Assembly: GCF_014384765.1 (NCBI RefSeq) | Contig: NZ_JACRSP010000001.1 | Location: 671,766-735,765, forward strand | Length of the DNA: 64,000 nucleotides | Origin: Feifania hominis | GTDB lineage: Bacteria; Bacillota; Clostridia; Oscillospirales; Feifaniaceae | Reading direction: 5' to 3' | Shown: positions 52,124 through 60,543 of the stretch, piece after piece | Numbering within the stretch: position 1 is the stretch's first letter | Layout: each line of letters opens with the position of its first letter | Made by a program: the position numbers and the translations under genes | The notes under the pieces: model-generated | The model's input: the letters and a program-made list of their open reading frames with translations, nothing else | The model's database searches: none | Told to the model about the DNA's origin: nothing

Positions 52124-53959
52124 ATGAGTAAATTGAAAGAAGTAAAATCTCCCAAGCGCTCCCTGATATACTACTACGTCATCGTTCTGATTGTCATTCT
52201 TCTGTTCAATGCCTTTATCTACCCTCTTCTGGTGCATCCTCAGACGGTGGAAGTTGACTATGGAAAGTTTGTCAAAATGATTGAAGCCGGCGAGGTCAAG
52301 ACGGTGGAACTGCAGGAGCAGCAGATCGTCTTTCTGCCCAAGGATGAAAACGACAAGAACATCTACATAACGAGCGCCATCATGCAGGACTGGCAGATTG
52401 TCGACCGCCTGATTGACGCCGATGTGGAGTTCAACAAGATCTATCCGACAGAGATGTCGCCGCTTGCAAGCTTTCTGCTGAGCTGGGTGCTGCCGCTTGT
52501 CATTTTCGGGTTCCTCGGGCGGATGCTCTCAAAATCCCTGATGAACAAGATGGGCGGCGGGACCGGCGCCATGCAGTTTGGCAAGAGCAACGCCAAGGTT
52601 TACGTTGCCGCTCAGACCGGCAAGACCTTTCAGGATGTCGCCGGACAGGATGAGGCCAAGGAAGCTCTCAGAGAAATCGTCGAGTTTTTACACAATCCCG
52701 AAAAGTTTCGCGCCATTGGCGCGAAGCTGCCAAAGGGCGCGCTTCTCGTAGGTCCTCCCGGAACCGGCAAAACGCTTCTCGCGCAAGCCGTGGCCGGCGA
52801 GGCGCAGGTTCCTTTCTTCTCAATCTCCGGCTCCGAGTTTGTCGAGATGTTCGTCGGCATGGGCGCTGCGCGTGTGCGCGACCTGTTCAAGCAGGCCTCT
52901 GAAAAGGCCCCCTGCATCGTCTTCATTGATGAGATCGACACCATCGGCAAAAAGCGCGACGGCGCTGGCGTAGGCGGAAACGACGAGCGCGAGCAGACCT
53001 TAAATCAGCTCCTCACCGAGATGGACGGCTTCGACGCCGGAAAGGGTGTTGTCATCCTCGCCGCCACCAACCGCCCGGAATCGCTCGACCCCGCTCTGCT
53101 GCGCCCCGGTCGGTTTGACCGGCGCGTCCCCGTGGAGCTGCCGGATCTCGCGGGCCGCGAGGCCATTTTGAAAGTTCATGCAAAGCGCGTGAGCATGGAT
53201 GAGAGCATCGACTATAACGCCATCGCCCGCGCCACCTCCGGCGCGTCCGGCGCAGAACTTGCAAACATCATCAACGAAGCTGCGCTCGCCGCAGTCAAAG
53301 CCGGGCGGTCCAAGGTCCTCCAGCGCGATCTGGAGGAGGCGGTCGAGACTGTCATCGCGGGCTACCAGAGAAAGAGCGCGGTCATCTCTCCCAGGGAGAA
53401 GAAAATTGTCGCCTACCACGAAATCGGCCATGCAATGGTCGCCGCCATGCAGAAGCACTCGGCGCCCGTGCACAAAATCACCATCGTACCGCGCACCTCG
53501 GGTGCGCTCGGCTACACCATGCAGGTCGATGAGACCGAGCGTCTGCTCATGAGCCGGCAGGAGGCTTTTGACAAAATCGCCACGCTCACCGGCGGCCGCG
53601 CCGCCGAAGAGATCATCTTCGGCAGCTACACCTCCGGGGCGTCAAACGACATCGAACAGGCGACCAAGCTCGCACGCGCCATGGTGGCACGGCTCGGCAT
53701 GTCCGAGACCTTTGACATGATGGCTCTCGAAACCCAGCAAAACGCCTATCTCGGCGGTGACAGTACGCTCGCCTGTTCCGAGCAGACGGCGGCAAAAGTG
53801 GACGCCGAAGTGCTCGCCCTGATCAAGGAAGCCCACAAAAAAGCGACGCAGATCATCGAGGCCAATCTCGATAAAATGCACGAGCTCGCCTCGTATCTTC
53901 TCGAGAAAGAGACCATCACCGGCGAGGAGTTTATGGGCATTTTAAACGCGGGCAAATAG
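52124..53959 (+). CDS. ftsH: ATP-dependent zinc metalloprotease FtsH
   Basis: Membrane AAA+ protease that degrades membrane and regulatory proteins. It has 611 residues. Two transmembrane helices (residues about 14-36 and 113-132) flank a small outside domain. The AAA module has Walker A GPPGTGKT (210-217), Walker B IVFIDEID and the second region of homology RPGRFDRRV. Zinc motif His432-Glu-Ile-Gly-His436. It follows murC and probably shares its transcript. In many Firmicutes ftsH instead follows tilS-hpt, so this may be a second copy; that cannot be decided here. Confidence 0.96.
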   Translation: MSKLKEVKSPKRSLIYYYVIVLIVILLFNAFIYPLLVHPQTVEVDYGKFVKMIEAGEVKTVELQEQQIVFLPKDENDKNIYITSAIMQDWQIVDRLIDADVEFNKIYPTEMSPLASFLLSWVLPLVIFGFLGRMLSKSLMNKMGGGTGAMQFGKSNAKVYVAAQTGKTFQDVAGQDEAKEALREIVEFLHNPEKFRAIGAKLPKGALLVGPPGTGKTLLAQAVAGEAQVPFFSISGSEFVEMFVGMGAARVRDLFKQASEKAPCIVFIDEIDTIGKKRDGAGVGGNDEREQTLNQLLTEMDGFDAGKGVVILAATNRPESLDPALLRPGRFDRRVPVELPDLAGREAILKVHAKRVSMDESIDYNAIARATSGASGAELANIINEAALAAVKAGRSKVLQRDLEEAVETVIAGYQRKSAVISPREKKIVAYHEIGHAMVAAMQKHSAPVHKITIVPRTSGALGYTMQVDETERLLMSRQEAFDKIATLTGGRAAEEIIFGSYTSGASNDIEQATKLARAMVARLGMSETFDMMALETQQNAYLGGDSTLACSEQTAAKVDAEVLALIKEAHKKATQIIEANLDKMHELASYLLEKETITGEEFMGILNAGK

Positions 53960-53975
53960 CCCGATACCAAACAGA

Positions 53976-54005
53976 AAGAGGAGCACCCCTTTGGGTGCTC
54001 CTCTT
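53976..54005. terminator. Bidirectional terminator between ftsH and the GNAT gene
   Basis: Perfect 13-bp stem (53976-53988 with 53993-54005), loop CTTT, directly at the stop of the convergent gene. Confidence 0.88.
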
Positions 54006-54428
54006 CTATGCTCTCCACTCCATGAGAAGCTCCGTGCAGCCCGTGCTCTCGTCCGTCTGCTCCGATTGGATGTGAAAGCCCTCGCGCTCATAAAAGGCAA
54101 CCGCCCGGCTGTTTTCCCGGTACACCTGAAGCGTCAGGCAGCGGTGCGTGCGCCGGGCGTGGGCGAGAAGCGCGCGGCCGACTCCCCTGCCGCGCGCGTC
54201 ACGGCGTACAAAGAGCCCCGCAACATACTCGCCGTCAAGGCCGATAAAACCGAGGATCTCGCCTCCCTCTTCCAGGACATGCACCTCTGCCTGCGGCAGC
54301 AGCCGCGACACCTCGGCATAGTGATTGCGCCAGTAGTCCGGCGGGACAAAATCGTGCGCCTGCTGATTGGCTTCGAGCCAGATTTGCATGACATTCTCCA
54401 GGTCCCGCGGCAAAAAATCCCGAATCAC
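54006..54428 (-). CDS. GNAT-family N-acetyltransferase
   Basis: A 140-residue acetyl-CoA-dependent acetyltransferase. The acetyl-CoA loop is GLFVRRDARGRGVGRALL (Q/R-x-x-G-x-G/A form), followed by LQVYRENSRAVAFYEREGF, typical of the YjaB/PhnO-like branch. I choose GTG 54428, preceded by AGGGA 7 nt upstream; the longer TTG start at 54467 would overlap the dehydrogenase gene. It follows that gene by 10 bp. Substrate unknown. Confidence 0.88.
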   Translation of the reverse strand: MIRDFLPRDLENVMQIWLEANQQAHDFVPPDYWRNHYAEVSRLLPQAEVHVLEEGGEILGFIGLDGEYVAGLFVRRDARGRGVGRALLAHARRTHRCLTLQVYRENSRAVAFYEREGFHIQSEQTDESTGCTELLMEWRA

Positions 54429-54438
54429 GGCGTAATCC

Positions 54439-55608
54439 CTACAGCGCCAGGCGATAGATCGCCTCAACGTCTCTCGGCCCCATCGGGAAGAACACGCCCA
54501 CTTTTTTCTCCTCGCTCACGCCCATGAGCTCCACCATGCGCGGGATGTCCTGCTCCCTTGCGCCGATCTCGCCAAAGGTTGTCGGCATACCGACGCTGCG
54601 CAGAAAGGCGACGAACCGGTCGATTCCCTCGAGCGCGGTGCTCATCGGGTCGGCAGTGTTCTCCTCGCAGCCGAACACCCGCGTCGCGAGCTTGACAAAG
54701 CGCGCCGTATCCCGGTGGCAAACATAGCGCATCCACGCCGGGAACATCACCGCGAGTCCCGCTCCGTGCGCCACATCATAGAGCGCCGAGAGTTGATGTT
54801 CCAGCGCGTGAGAACCCCAGTCCTGCGTTCGGCCGACGCCGCAGGAGTTGTTGTGCGCCACGGTTCCCGCCCACATCAGGTTTGCCTGCGCGTCGTAGTC
54901 GGTCGGGTCCCGCAGCACTTTCGGCAGCTCGCTCATCACCGTGAGCAGCACCGCCTCGCAGAGCCGGTCGGTCAGCTCGACATTTTGCGTTGTGGTAAAA
55001 TAGCGCTCGAGCACATGCGCCATCATATCGGTCGCGCCGCTCGCGCTCTGGTAGGGTGGCAGCGTGAAGCAGAGCTCCGGGTTGAGAACCGCAAAGCGTG
55101 GGCGCAGCACCTCACCTCTGCCCCCCTTTTTGACGCCAGTCTTCTCGTTGGTGATGACGGTGTTCGGCGACCCCTCGCTGCCTGCCGCCGGAATGGTCAG
55201 CACCACGCCGACCGGCAGGCTGCTTGTGACAATCTTGCCCTTGTAAAAATCGAGAAAGTCACCCTCGTAGACAGCCCCTGCCGCAATGGCCTTGGCCGAG
55301 TCGATCACCGAGCCGCCGCCGACCGCCAGAACAAAGTCCACCCGTTCGCGCCGCGCCAGCGCAATCCCCTCATAGACAAGGCCGCTGCGCGGATTCGGCC
55401 GCACGCCGCCGAGCTCGCAGACCGAAAGGCCCTGCTCGTGAAGTGCGGCCATGACGCGGTCGTAGAGACCGCTGCGCTTGATGCTGCCGCCGCCGTAATG
55501 CAGTAGCACCCGCGAGCCTCCGGACTTTCGCACCAGCTCGCCGGTGCGCCGCTCTTCTCCCCGGCCAAACGCAAACAGCGTCGGGCTGCAAAAAGTAAAA
55601 TTGTCCAT
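54439..55608 (-). CDS. Iron-containing alcohol dehydrogenase (second copy)
   Basis: A 389-residue member of the same family as the gene at 22.3 kb. YGGGSIKRSGLYD and AVGGGSVIDSAK bind the nucleotide; ligands come from ATDMMAH, the HALEHQLSALYD segment and VAHGAGLAV. The two genes share motifs but only moderate overall likeness, so they are old paralogues. ATG 55608 follows GGGAGG by 5-6 nt, and the terminator of the CofE-like gene stands only 15 nt before the start codon. It is followed by the GNAT gene. Confidence 0.92.
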   Translation of the reverse strand: MDNFTFCSPTLFAFGRGEERRTGELVRKSGGSRVLLHYGGGSIKRSGLYDRVMAALHEQGLSVCELGGVRPNPRSGLVYEGIALARRERVDFVLAVGGGSVIDSAKAIAAGAVYEGDFLDFYKGKIVTSSLPVGVVLTIPAAGSEGSPNTVITNEKTGVKKGGRGEVLRPRFAVLNPELCFTLPPYQSASGATDMMAHVLERYFTTTQNVELTDRLCEAVLLTVMSELPKVLRDPTDYDAQANLMWAGTVAHNNSCGVGRTQDWGSHALEHQLSALYDVAHGAGLAVMFPAWMRYVCHRDTARFVKLATRVFGCEENTADPMSTALEGIDRFVAFLRSVGMPTTFGEIGAREQDIPRMVELMGVSEEKKVGVFFPMGPRDVEAIYRLAL

Positions 55609-55623
55609 ATGTCCTCCCAAAAA

Positions 55624-55646
55624 GGGGCGGGATTTGCTCCCGCCCC
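55624..55646 (-). terminator. Terminator between the CofE-like gene and the alcohol dehydrogenase
   Basis: 9-bp stem GGGGCGGGA (55624-55632 with 55638-55646), then TTTTT on the minus strand, which runs straight into the dehydrogenase ribosome site. Confidence 0.88.
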
Positions 55647-55651
55647 AAAAA

Positions 55652-56842
55652 TCAGTCTGCGTAGTTGTCAAAATAGCCCTGAATGTAGATGATGGGCGTC
55701 CCCTTGTCTCCGCTGCCCGAGGTCAGATCGCACAGTGAGCCGATCAGATCGGTCAGCCGGCGCGGTGTCGTACCCTGTGATTCCATCGAGCCTTTGAGAT
55801 CGCTGCTCTTTTTCTCAATGTAGTGCGAAATCGCGCTTCTGAGCTCCTCGCCCTTGAGATCGGCAAACTGATTGTCCGCCAGGTACTTGAGCTTGAGCTC
55901 ATTGGGCGTTCCGACCAGACCCTCGGTGTGGCCGGGCGACACCACCGGATCCGCCAGCTCCCAGATCTTGCCGACCGGATCCTTGAATGCGCCGTCGCCA
56001 TAGACGAGCACTTCAACATGTTTGCCGGTCTTTTCCAACATCATATCGGCCACTTTGTGGGCAAACGCCTCACTGTCACGCGGAAAGAGCTTGACTGTGT
56101 GCTCGGTTGCCTTGTTGGAGCCGAGCAGACCGTAGTTTGCATTGTAGCCGCTTCCCTCAAAGGGAGCGCGCAGAATCTCATCGAGGCCAAACACTTTCTC
56201 AGCCCCCGCCGACCGGAGCAGACGCTTTGTCCGCTCGCGGGTGTGAATGTCACAGTTGAGCACGTTCTTTGTGTAGTCGAGTATGACGCGCGCGTCGTTC
56301 GCCAGCACGATTTCGACCTCCGCCCCCTCCTCACGAATCAGATCACTGTAGTAGGAGACATAGTCGACCCCGGTAAACGGGTGCCGGTTCTCGCCGAAGA
56401 GCTCGCGGTAGCGGCTCTCGGTCAGAACATCCGTCCAGGGATTGACCCCTTTCTCGTCGAGAGCGTCGAGATCAATGAGGTGATTGCCCACCTCATCCGA
56501 CGGAAAGCTCAGCATCAGAACGATTTTGCTCGCGCCGCGTGCGATTCCCCTCAGGCAGATTGCAAACCGGTTGCGGCTGAGTATGGGAAACACAACGCCG
56601 AGCGTGCCGCCGCCGAATTTCGCCCTGACGTCACCCGCGATCTGGTCGACCGTCGCGTAGTTTCCCTGGGCTCGCGCAACGACCGCCTCTGTGACGCCGA
56701 TGACGTCACGGTCCTGAATATCAAAATGCTCCTCTCGGGAAGCTTCGAGTACGGAATCTACAACAATGGCCGCGAGGTCGTCGCCCTCGCGGATGATGGG
56801 GGCGCGAATTCCCCTGGAAACTGTGCCTACCGTTCTTGCCAT
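55652..56842 (-). CDS. CofE-like (coenzyme F420-0:L-glutamate ligase family) protein
   Basis: A 396-residue protein whose first part matches the F420 gamma-glutamyl ligase fold: GIRAPIIREGDDLAAIVVDS, DRDVIGVTEAVVARAQGNY, then FPILSRNRFAICLRGIARG and LMLSFPSDEVGNHL. This enzyme family adds glutamate to coenzyme F420 with GTP. Firmicutes of this kind are not known F420 producers, and no cof/fbi genes are in the window, so the acceptor may be different. The longer C-terminus is unlike archaeal CofE (about 250 residues). Start ATG 56842 has AAGGCGG upstream. Own terminator follows. Confidence 0.72.
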   Translation of the reverse strand: MARTVGTVSRGIRAPIIREGDDLAAIVVDSVLEASREEHFDIQDRDVIGVTEAVVARAQGNYATVDQIAGDVRAKFGGGTLGVVFPILSRNRFAICLRGIARGASKIVLMLSFPSDEVGNHLIDLDALDEKGVNPWTDVLTESRYRELFGENRHPFTGVDYVSYYSDLIREEGAEVEIVLANDARVILDYTKNVLNCDIHTRERTKRLLRSAGAEKVFGLDEILRAPFEGSGYNANYGLLGSNKATEHTVKLFPRDSEAFAHKVADMMLEKTGKHVEVLVYGDGAFKDPVGKIWELADPVVSPGHTEGLVGTPNELKLKYLADNQFADLKGEELRSAISHYIEKKSSDLKGSMESQGTTPRRLTDLIGSLCDLTSGSGDKGTPIIYIQGYFDNYAD

Positions 56843-56911
56843 CAGACATACCGCCTTTATCGAAATTTAATCAACAGCTCTTATTGTAAACGATTTTTTC
56901 TCTCTTGTAAA

Positions 56912-57784
56912 CTATGAGACCGAGAGATAGGGGCGCATCTTTTCAAGCGTCTTCTCGCCGATGCCCCTGACTTTTACAAGCTGCGAAAGATCGGTAAAGG
57001 GCGCGGCTGCCCGGTACTCCACAATGCGCGAGGCGAGAACCTCGCCAATCCCCGGCACCGACATCAACTGCTCCACTGTCGCCGTGTTGACGTTGACCAC
57101 CCCGGCTGTCTGCCCGACGCTCTGCGTGGGCGCCGTTCTGTCTGCGTCAACCGGTCGATCGTCCAGCAAAATCCAGGGGCGCAGCTTCTCCATGGTCTTC
57201 TCGCCGATGCCCTTGACCCGCATCAAATCGTCGGCATAGCGAAAGGACTGCCCCTCCCGGCTCTCCACAATCCGCTGCGCAATGGTTTCGCCAACGCCCG
57301 GCAGCAGCATCAGCTGGCTCTTTGAGGCTGTATTGGGATCGAGCTTTACAGGTCCCTGCTGCCCTGTCGGCTGCACCGATGCCTCTGTTGCGGTCGACTG
57401 CGCCGGCGCGTCTTCATGCGGAAGCTGAACTTTGATAAGAGAGCGGAATTTTTCCAGTGTCTTCTCCCCGATGCCCTTGACCTGCAGCAGGTCGTCGACG
57501 CTGGTAAAGGGCGTGGCTTCACGATACTCGATAATCCGCAGCGCCGTGGTCTCTCCAACTCCCGGCAGAGTCATCAGTTCCTCTTTCGTTGCGGTGTTGA
57601 GATCAATGCGGCCGTCCTTGGGCTCTGCATTCGTGTCGATGAGAACCGTTCCAGCCTCTTCGGTCAGCGACTGCGTTGCCCCGACAGCTGCAGTGGGCGC
57701 CGGATTGGGAAGTTCGTTGACAAACAGAATTGCCGCCGCGAAGAGCAGCGTGACCAAAACAACAAAAACGGTAAATTTTTTCAC
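56912..57784 (-). CDS. Membrane-anchored protein with three ComEA-type helix-hairpin-helix modules
   Basis: A 290-residue protein: one N-terminal membrane helix (about 3-23), a linker, then three repeats of the ComEA HhH domain. Each has the pattern LNTAT-KEELMTLPGVGE-T...IIEYRE and ends VKGIGEKTLEK (at about 62-118, 145-200 and 228-287). ComEA binds DNA outside the membrane during uptake for transformation; ordinary ComEA has one such module. I use GTG 57784 (GGAG 7 nt before) rather than a GTG 36 bp earlier. No comEC lies nearby. DNA-binding role is inferred. Confidence 0.85.
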   Translation of the reverse strand: MKKFTVFVVLVTLLFAAAILFVNELPNPAPTAAVGATQSLTEEAGTVLIDTNAEPKDGRIDLNTATKEELMTLPGVGETTALRIIEYREATPFTSVDDLLQVKGIGEKTLEKFRSLIKVQLPHEDAPAQSTATEASVQPTGQQGPVKLDPNTASKSQLMLLPGVGETIAQRIVESREGQSFRYADDLMRVKGIGEKTMEKLRPWILLDDRPVDADRTAPTQSVGQTAGVVNVNTATVEQLMSVPGIGEVLASRIVEYRAAAPFTDLSQLVKVRGIGEKTLEKMRPYLSVS

Positions 57785-57862
57785 GCGATTGCTCCACTCC
57801 TTCCTTTTTCTAAGCCGCACTCTATGCTATAATATAGATGATTATCCAGCCGTGCAGATAAT

Positions 57863-57891
57863 TCGACAGATTTTTCCATCCACAGTATAGC
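57863..57891 (+). promoter_or_regulatory. Promoter of the PBP5-like gene
   Basis: TCGACA (57863-57868), 17 nt, TATAGC (57886-57891); the start codon is 20 nt further on. A perfect TATAAT at 57828-57833 lies in the same divergent gap. Confidence 0.5.
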
Positions 57892-57911
57892 ACAAAGCGA
57901 GGTGATTTTCC

Positions 57912-59264
57912 ATGCACAATGGCAGACGGTTGACCGTTTTTTTCCTTGTTGCGCTTCTTCTGCTCTCCTGCTTTTCCACAGAGGCGACGGCACTTGAGGC
58001 TGTTCCGTCGGTGCGTGGGGAAAACATTCTTCTTGTCAACACCAATACCGACCGGGTCGTCTACTCGAAAAATGCCGATGAGAAGATCTACCCCGGTGGA
58101 ATGGTCAAAATCATGACTGCCATCCTGGTGTTGGAAAACATCCCGGATTTGGATCTCGAGATCACGGTCTACGACAGCGCCCTGCAGGGCATCAGCGGTC
58201 TTACCACGGCGGGCCTGAAAAAGGGCGAGGTCATCAGCATTCGCAATCTGCTCTACTGCATGCTCCTGCGCTCGGGGGCAGACGCCTGTAATGTTTTGGC
58301 CGAACAAGTCTCCGGCTCCACAGAGGAATTTGTCAAGCTCATGAATCAGAAAGCCGCGCAGATCGGCTGTACAAACACCCAGTACACCAACACCCACGGT
58401 CTCGACGACGACCAGCAGTACACCACGGCCGAGGATCTCTACAAAATCGCCCGTTACGCGATGAAGACTCCCGGTTTTATGGAGATCGCCGACACTCAGT
58501 ACAAGCAGATTCCCAAGACCAATCTGACCGGCACGCGCTACTACTATCACAACAACTATATGATCGTCTCCTCAAGTGCCGCCAAGGTCGACGAATACTA
58601 CTACCGCTACGCCAACGGCATCCTTTCGGGCAGCACGCCGAACTCCGGCTATTGTGTCATCGCAAGCGCCCAGAAAAACGAGGTCGGCTATGTCTGTATC
58701 GTGATGAACTCCGAGCGGGACGCAGAGACCAAACAGCGCTACTCTTTCATTGATGCAAAGGCCCTTTTGGAGTACGCCTATGATAATTACAGCTACGAGT
58801 GTATCATCAAGGAAAAAGAGTCGGTCGCCGAGGCGCCGGTCGAACTCGCCAGCACCACCGACACCATTGTCCTGACGGCAAAGGAAAATCTCTACTCTCT
58901 CATTCCCTCGGAAATAGAGCCCTCCGATCTCGAGAGAGTGGTCACCCATGAGCAGGACCTGGTCGCTCCCATTGAAAAGGACACACAGCTCGGCGAAGTG
59001 GTGTTTCGCTACGACGGCGTCGAATATGGGCGCATGGCTCTTGTCGCCCAGAAGTCGGTGGAACGCAGCACCGTCCTCTACATCATAGACGGCATCGGAC
59101 GCTTTCTGACCAGCACATGGTTTCGCGTTGGAATCATTGCGCTGGTACTTCTCGTCGTTTTGTATTTTGTGCTGACCATTTACATCAATCGCCGGCGGCG
59201 CACACGCCGCATTCGGGCGGCCAAGCGGCGCAGTCGCCAGCGCTACCGCCGGCCGCGCAATTAG
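57912..59264 (+). CDS. D-alanyl-D-alanine carboxypeptidase (PBP5/DacF) family protein, active site lost
   Basis: A 450-residue exported, membrane-anchored protein with the PBP5 fold: signal peptide (1-29), peptidase S11-like domain (about 33-275), a PBP5 C-terminal-like domain (to about 390), a membrane helix near 403-430 and a basic Arg-rich tail. All three catalytic motifs are changed. The S-x-x-K serine is Gly63 (YPGGMVKIMTA, Lys66 kept). S-G-N is Ser121-Gly-Ala123. K-T-G is Leu238-Ser-Gly240 (ANGILSGSTPNSGYC). Such a protein cannot be a normal D-Ala carboxypeptidase and may bind rather than cut peptidoglycan. GAGGTG precedes ATG 57912. It diverges from the triple-HhH gene and precedes perR. 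Confidence 0.88.
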   Translation: MHNGRRLTVFFLVALLLLSCFSTEATALEAVPSVRGENILLVNTNTDRVVYSKNADEKIYPGGMVKIMTAILVLENIPDLDLEITVYDSALQGISGLTTAGLKKGEVISIRNLLYCMLLRSGADACNVLAEQVSGSTEEFVKLMNQKAAQIGCTNTQYTNTHGLDDDQQYTTAEDLYKIARYAMKTPGFMEIADTQYKQIPKTNLTGTRYYYHNNYMIVSSSAAKVDEYYYRYANGILSGSTPNSGYCVIASAQKNEVGYVCIVMNSERDAETKQRYSFIDAKALLEYAYDNYSYECIIKEKESVAEAPVELASTTDTIVLTAKENLYSLIPSEIEPSDLERVVTHEQDLVAPIEKDTQLGEVVFRYDGVEYGRMALVAQKSVERSTVLYIIDGIGRFLTSTWFRVGIIALVLLVVLYFVLTIYINRRRRTRRIRAAKRRSRQRYRRPRN

Positions 59265-59286
59265 CGATTTCCCCGAAGAGCAGCAG

Positions 59287-59322
59287 AAAGGCCCTGTGAG
59301 ACCAGTCTCACAGGGCCTTTTT
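59287..59322 (+). terminator. Terminator of the PBP5-like gene
   Basis: Perfect 15-bp stem (59287-59301 with 59306-59320), loop CCAG, then T-run. Confidence 0.92.
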
Positions 59323-59377
59323 ATCGTCGTTTTCCGGGCGCCATTGTACGAGCTCTGCTCCTCCTGCGGCGCCACTC

Positions 59378-59419
59378 TTGACAATTTCAGAAAAGAGTAT
59401 AAAATTAGAATGATTCTAA
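59378..59419 (+). promoter_or_regulatory. perR promoter with PerR/Fur box
   Basis: TTGACA (59378-59383), 16 nt, TAAAAT (59400-59405). Immediately after is TTAGAATGATTCTAA (59405-59419), a perfect 7-1-7 palindrome matching the PerR box form TTATAATNATTATAA in all but two symmetric positions. It overlaps the promoter, so bound PerR would repress its own unit. Confidence 0.82.
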
Positions 59420-59436
59420 ATTTAGGGATGAGCCTT

Positions 59437-59832
59437 ATGACCGGATACGCGCAGAAAATCTATGAGATCGTCAACAACAGCCGCAACCACATGCGGGCCG
59501 AACAGGTTTTTCACGAATTGAAAAAGAGCTGTCCGCGCGTCGTGCTCGCCACGGTGTACAACAACCTCAACAAACTTTGCGATGCCGGGCTGATCCGTCG
59601 TATTGCCACCGACGGCGAGCCGGACCGATACGACCGCATCAGCAAACACGACCACCTCGTCTGCAAACGCTGCGGCAAGCTCGCCGACATCTGTTTTGAC
59701 GATTTGACCGCTCATTTGCAAAAGCAGATGGACGGTGCGCTTTTGTCCTATGATCTGCGGGTGTACTATCTGTGTCCGCAGTGCCGGGCGCAGGAGTCCG
59801 GCGCCTCCAAAACGCCGGGCGACAAGATCTGA
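59437..59832 (+). CDS. perR: Fur-family peroxide-type regulator (PerR-like)
   Basis: A 131-residue metal-dependent repressor. The DNA-binding half has HMRAEQVFHELKKSCPRVVLATVYNNLNKL. The regulatory half has HDHLVCKRCGKLADICFDDL and YYLCPQCRAQ, with two C-x-x-C pairs for the structural zinc. The first helix is shorter than usual (no LTPQR start). ATG 59437 has AGGGATG upstream. A PerR box overlaps the promoter, which is why I call it PerR rather than Fur or Zur. It lies 66 bp ahead of the rubredoxin-type and ferredoxin genes, likely oxidative-stress partners. Confidence 0.85.
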   Translation: MTGYAQKIYEIVNNSRNHMRAEQVFHELKKSCPRVVLATVYNNLNKLCDAGLIRRIATDGEPDRYDRISKHDHLVCKRCGKLADICFDDLTAHLQKQMDGALLSYDLRVYYLCPQCRAQESGASKTPGDKI

Positions 59833-59898
59833 TGCCAACCGGATCACCCTGCCGTAGCCGAATACGGCATAAAAATATCTTAGAGAGGAGTTTGCTTT

Positions 59899-60543
59899 AT
59901 GAAGTACGTCTGTTCCATCTGCGGATATGTCTACGATGAGGCAAAAGAGAGCGCGCCCTTTTCCGCCCTTGCCGAGTCATGGAAATGCCCGCTGTGCGGT
60001 GCCCCCAAATCCATGTTCGCTCCCGAAAAGAAAGAGGAGTCTGTGAAAGCCCCGGTCGTCTCTCTCCCCTTTGACGAGGATATGAGAAAGCTCTCCGCCG
60101 GGGAGCTCTCCGCCCTTTGCTCCAACCTTGCGCGCGGCTGTGAGAAGCAGTACAAGCCGGAGCAGTCGCAGCTGTTTCGGCAGCTTGCCGATTACTTTGC
60201 CGCGGCAACGCCTGCCGTTGACAATGCCGACATGGCGCTTTTGGCGGAAAAACTGCAAAGCGATCTGAGCGAGGGCTATCCGGCGCTTCGTTCCGCCGCC
60301 GTCGAAAACGGTGACCGCGGCACACAGCGCATCTGTGTCTGGGGCGAAAAGGTCACCAACATCCTCCATTCCCTCCTGGCGCGCTATCGCTCTGAGGGCG
60401 ACGCGCTTCTCGAAGACACTGAGGTCTGGGTCTGTTCGGTGTGCGGTTTTGTCTATGTGGGCGATGTTCCGCCGGAGCTCTGCCCGGTGTGCAAAGTGCC
60501 CGATTGGAAATTTGAAAAAATTGAGAGGAGGGCAACCGCATGA
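59899..60543 (+). CDS. Double-rubredoxin-domain protein
   Basis: A 214-residue protein with a rubredoxin-like iron site at each end. The N-terminal one uses Cys5, Cys8, Cys30 and Cys33 (VCSICGYVYDEA, SWKCPLCGAPK); the C-terminal one uses Cys179, Cys182, Cys195 and Cys198 (WVCSVCGFVYVGD, LCPVCKVPDW). The middle (about 60-170) is helical and recalls the four-helix part of rubrerythrin. It lacks every E-x-x-H di-iron ligand, so it is probably not a peroxidase itself but an electron carrier or structural remnant. AGAGGAG lies 8 nt before ATG 59899. It overlaps the next gene by ATGA and follows perR, fitting a peroxide-response role. Confidence 0.85.
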   Translation: MKYVCSICGYVYDEAKESAPFSALAESWKCPLCGAPKSMFAPEKKEESVKAPVVSLPFDEDMRKLSAGELSALCSNLARGCEKQYKPEQSQLFRQLADYFAAATPAVDNADMALLAEKLQSDLSEGYPALRSAAVENGDRGTQRICVWGEKVTNILHSLLARYRSEGDALLEDTEVWVCSVCGFVYVGDVPPELCPVCKVPDWKFEKIERRATA

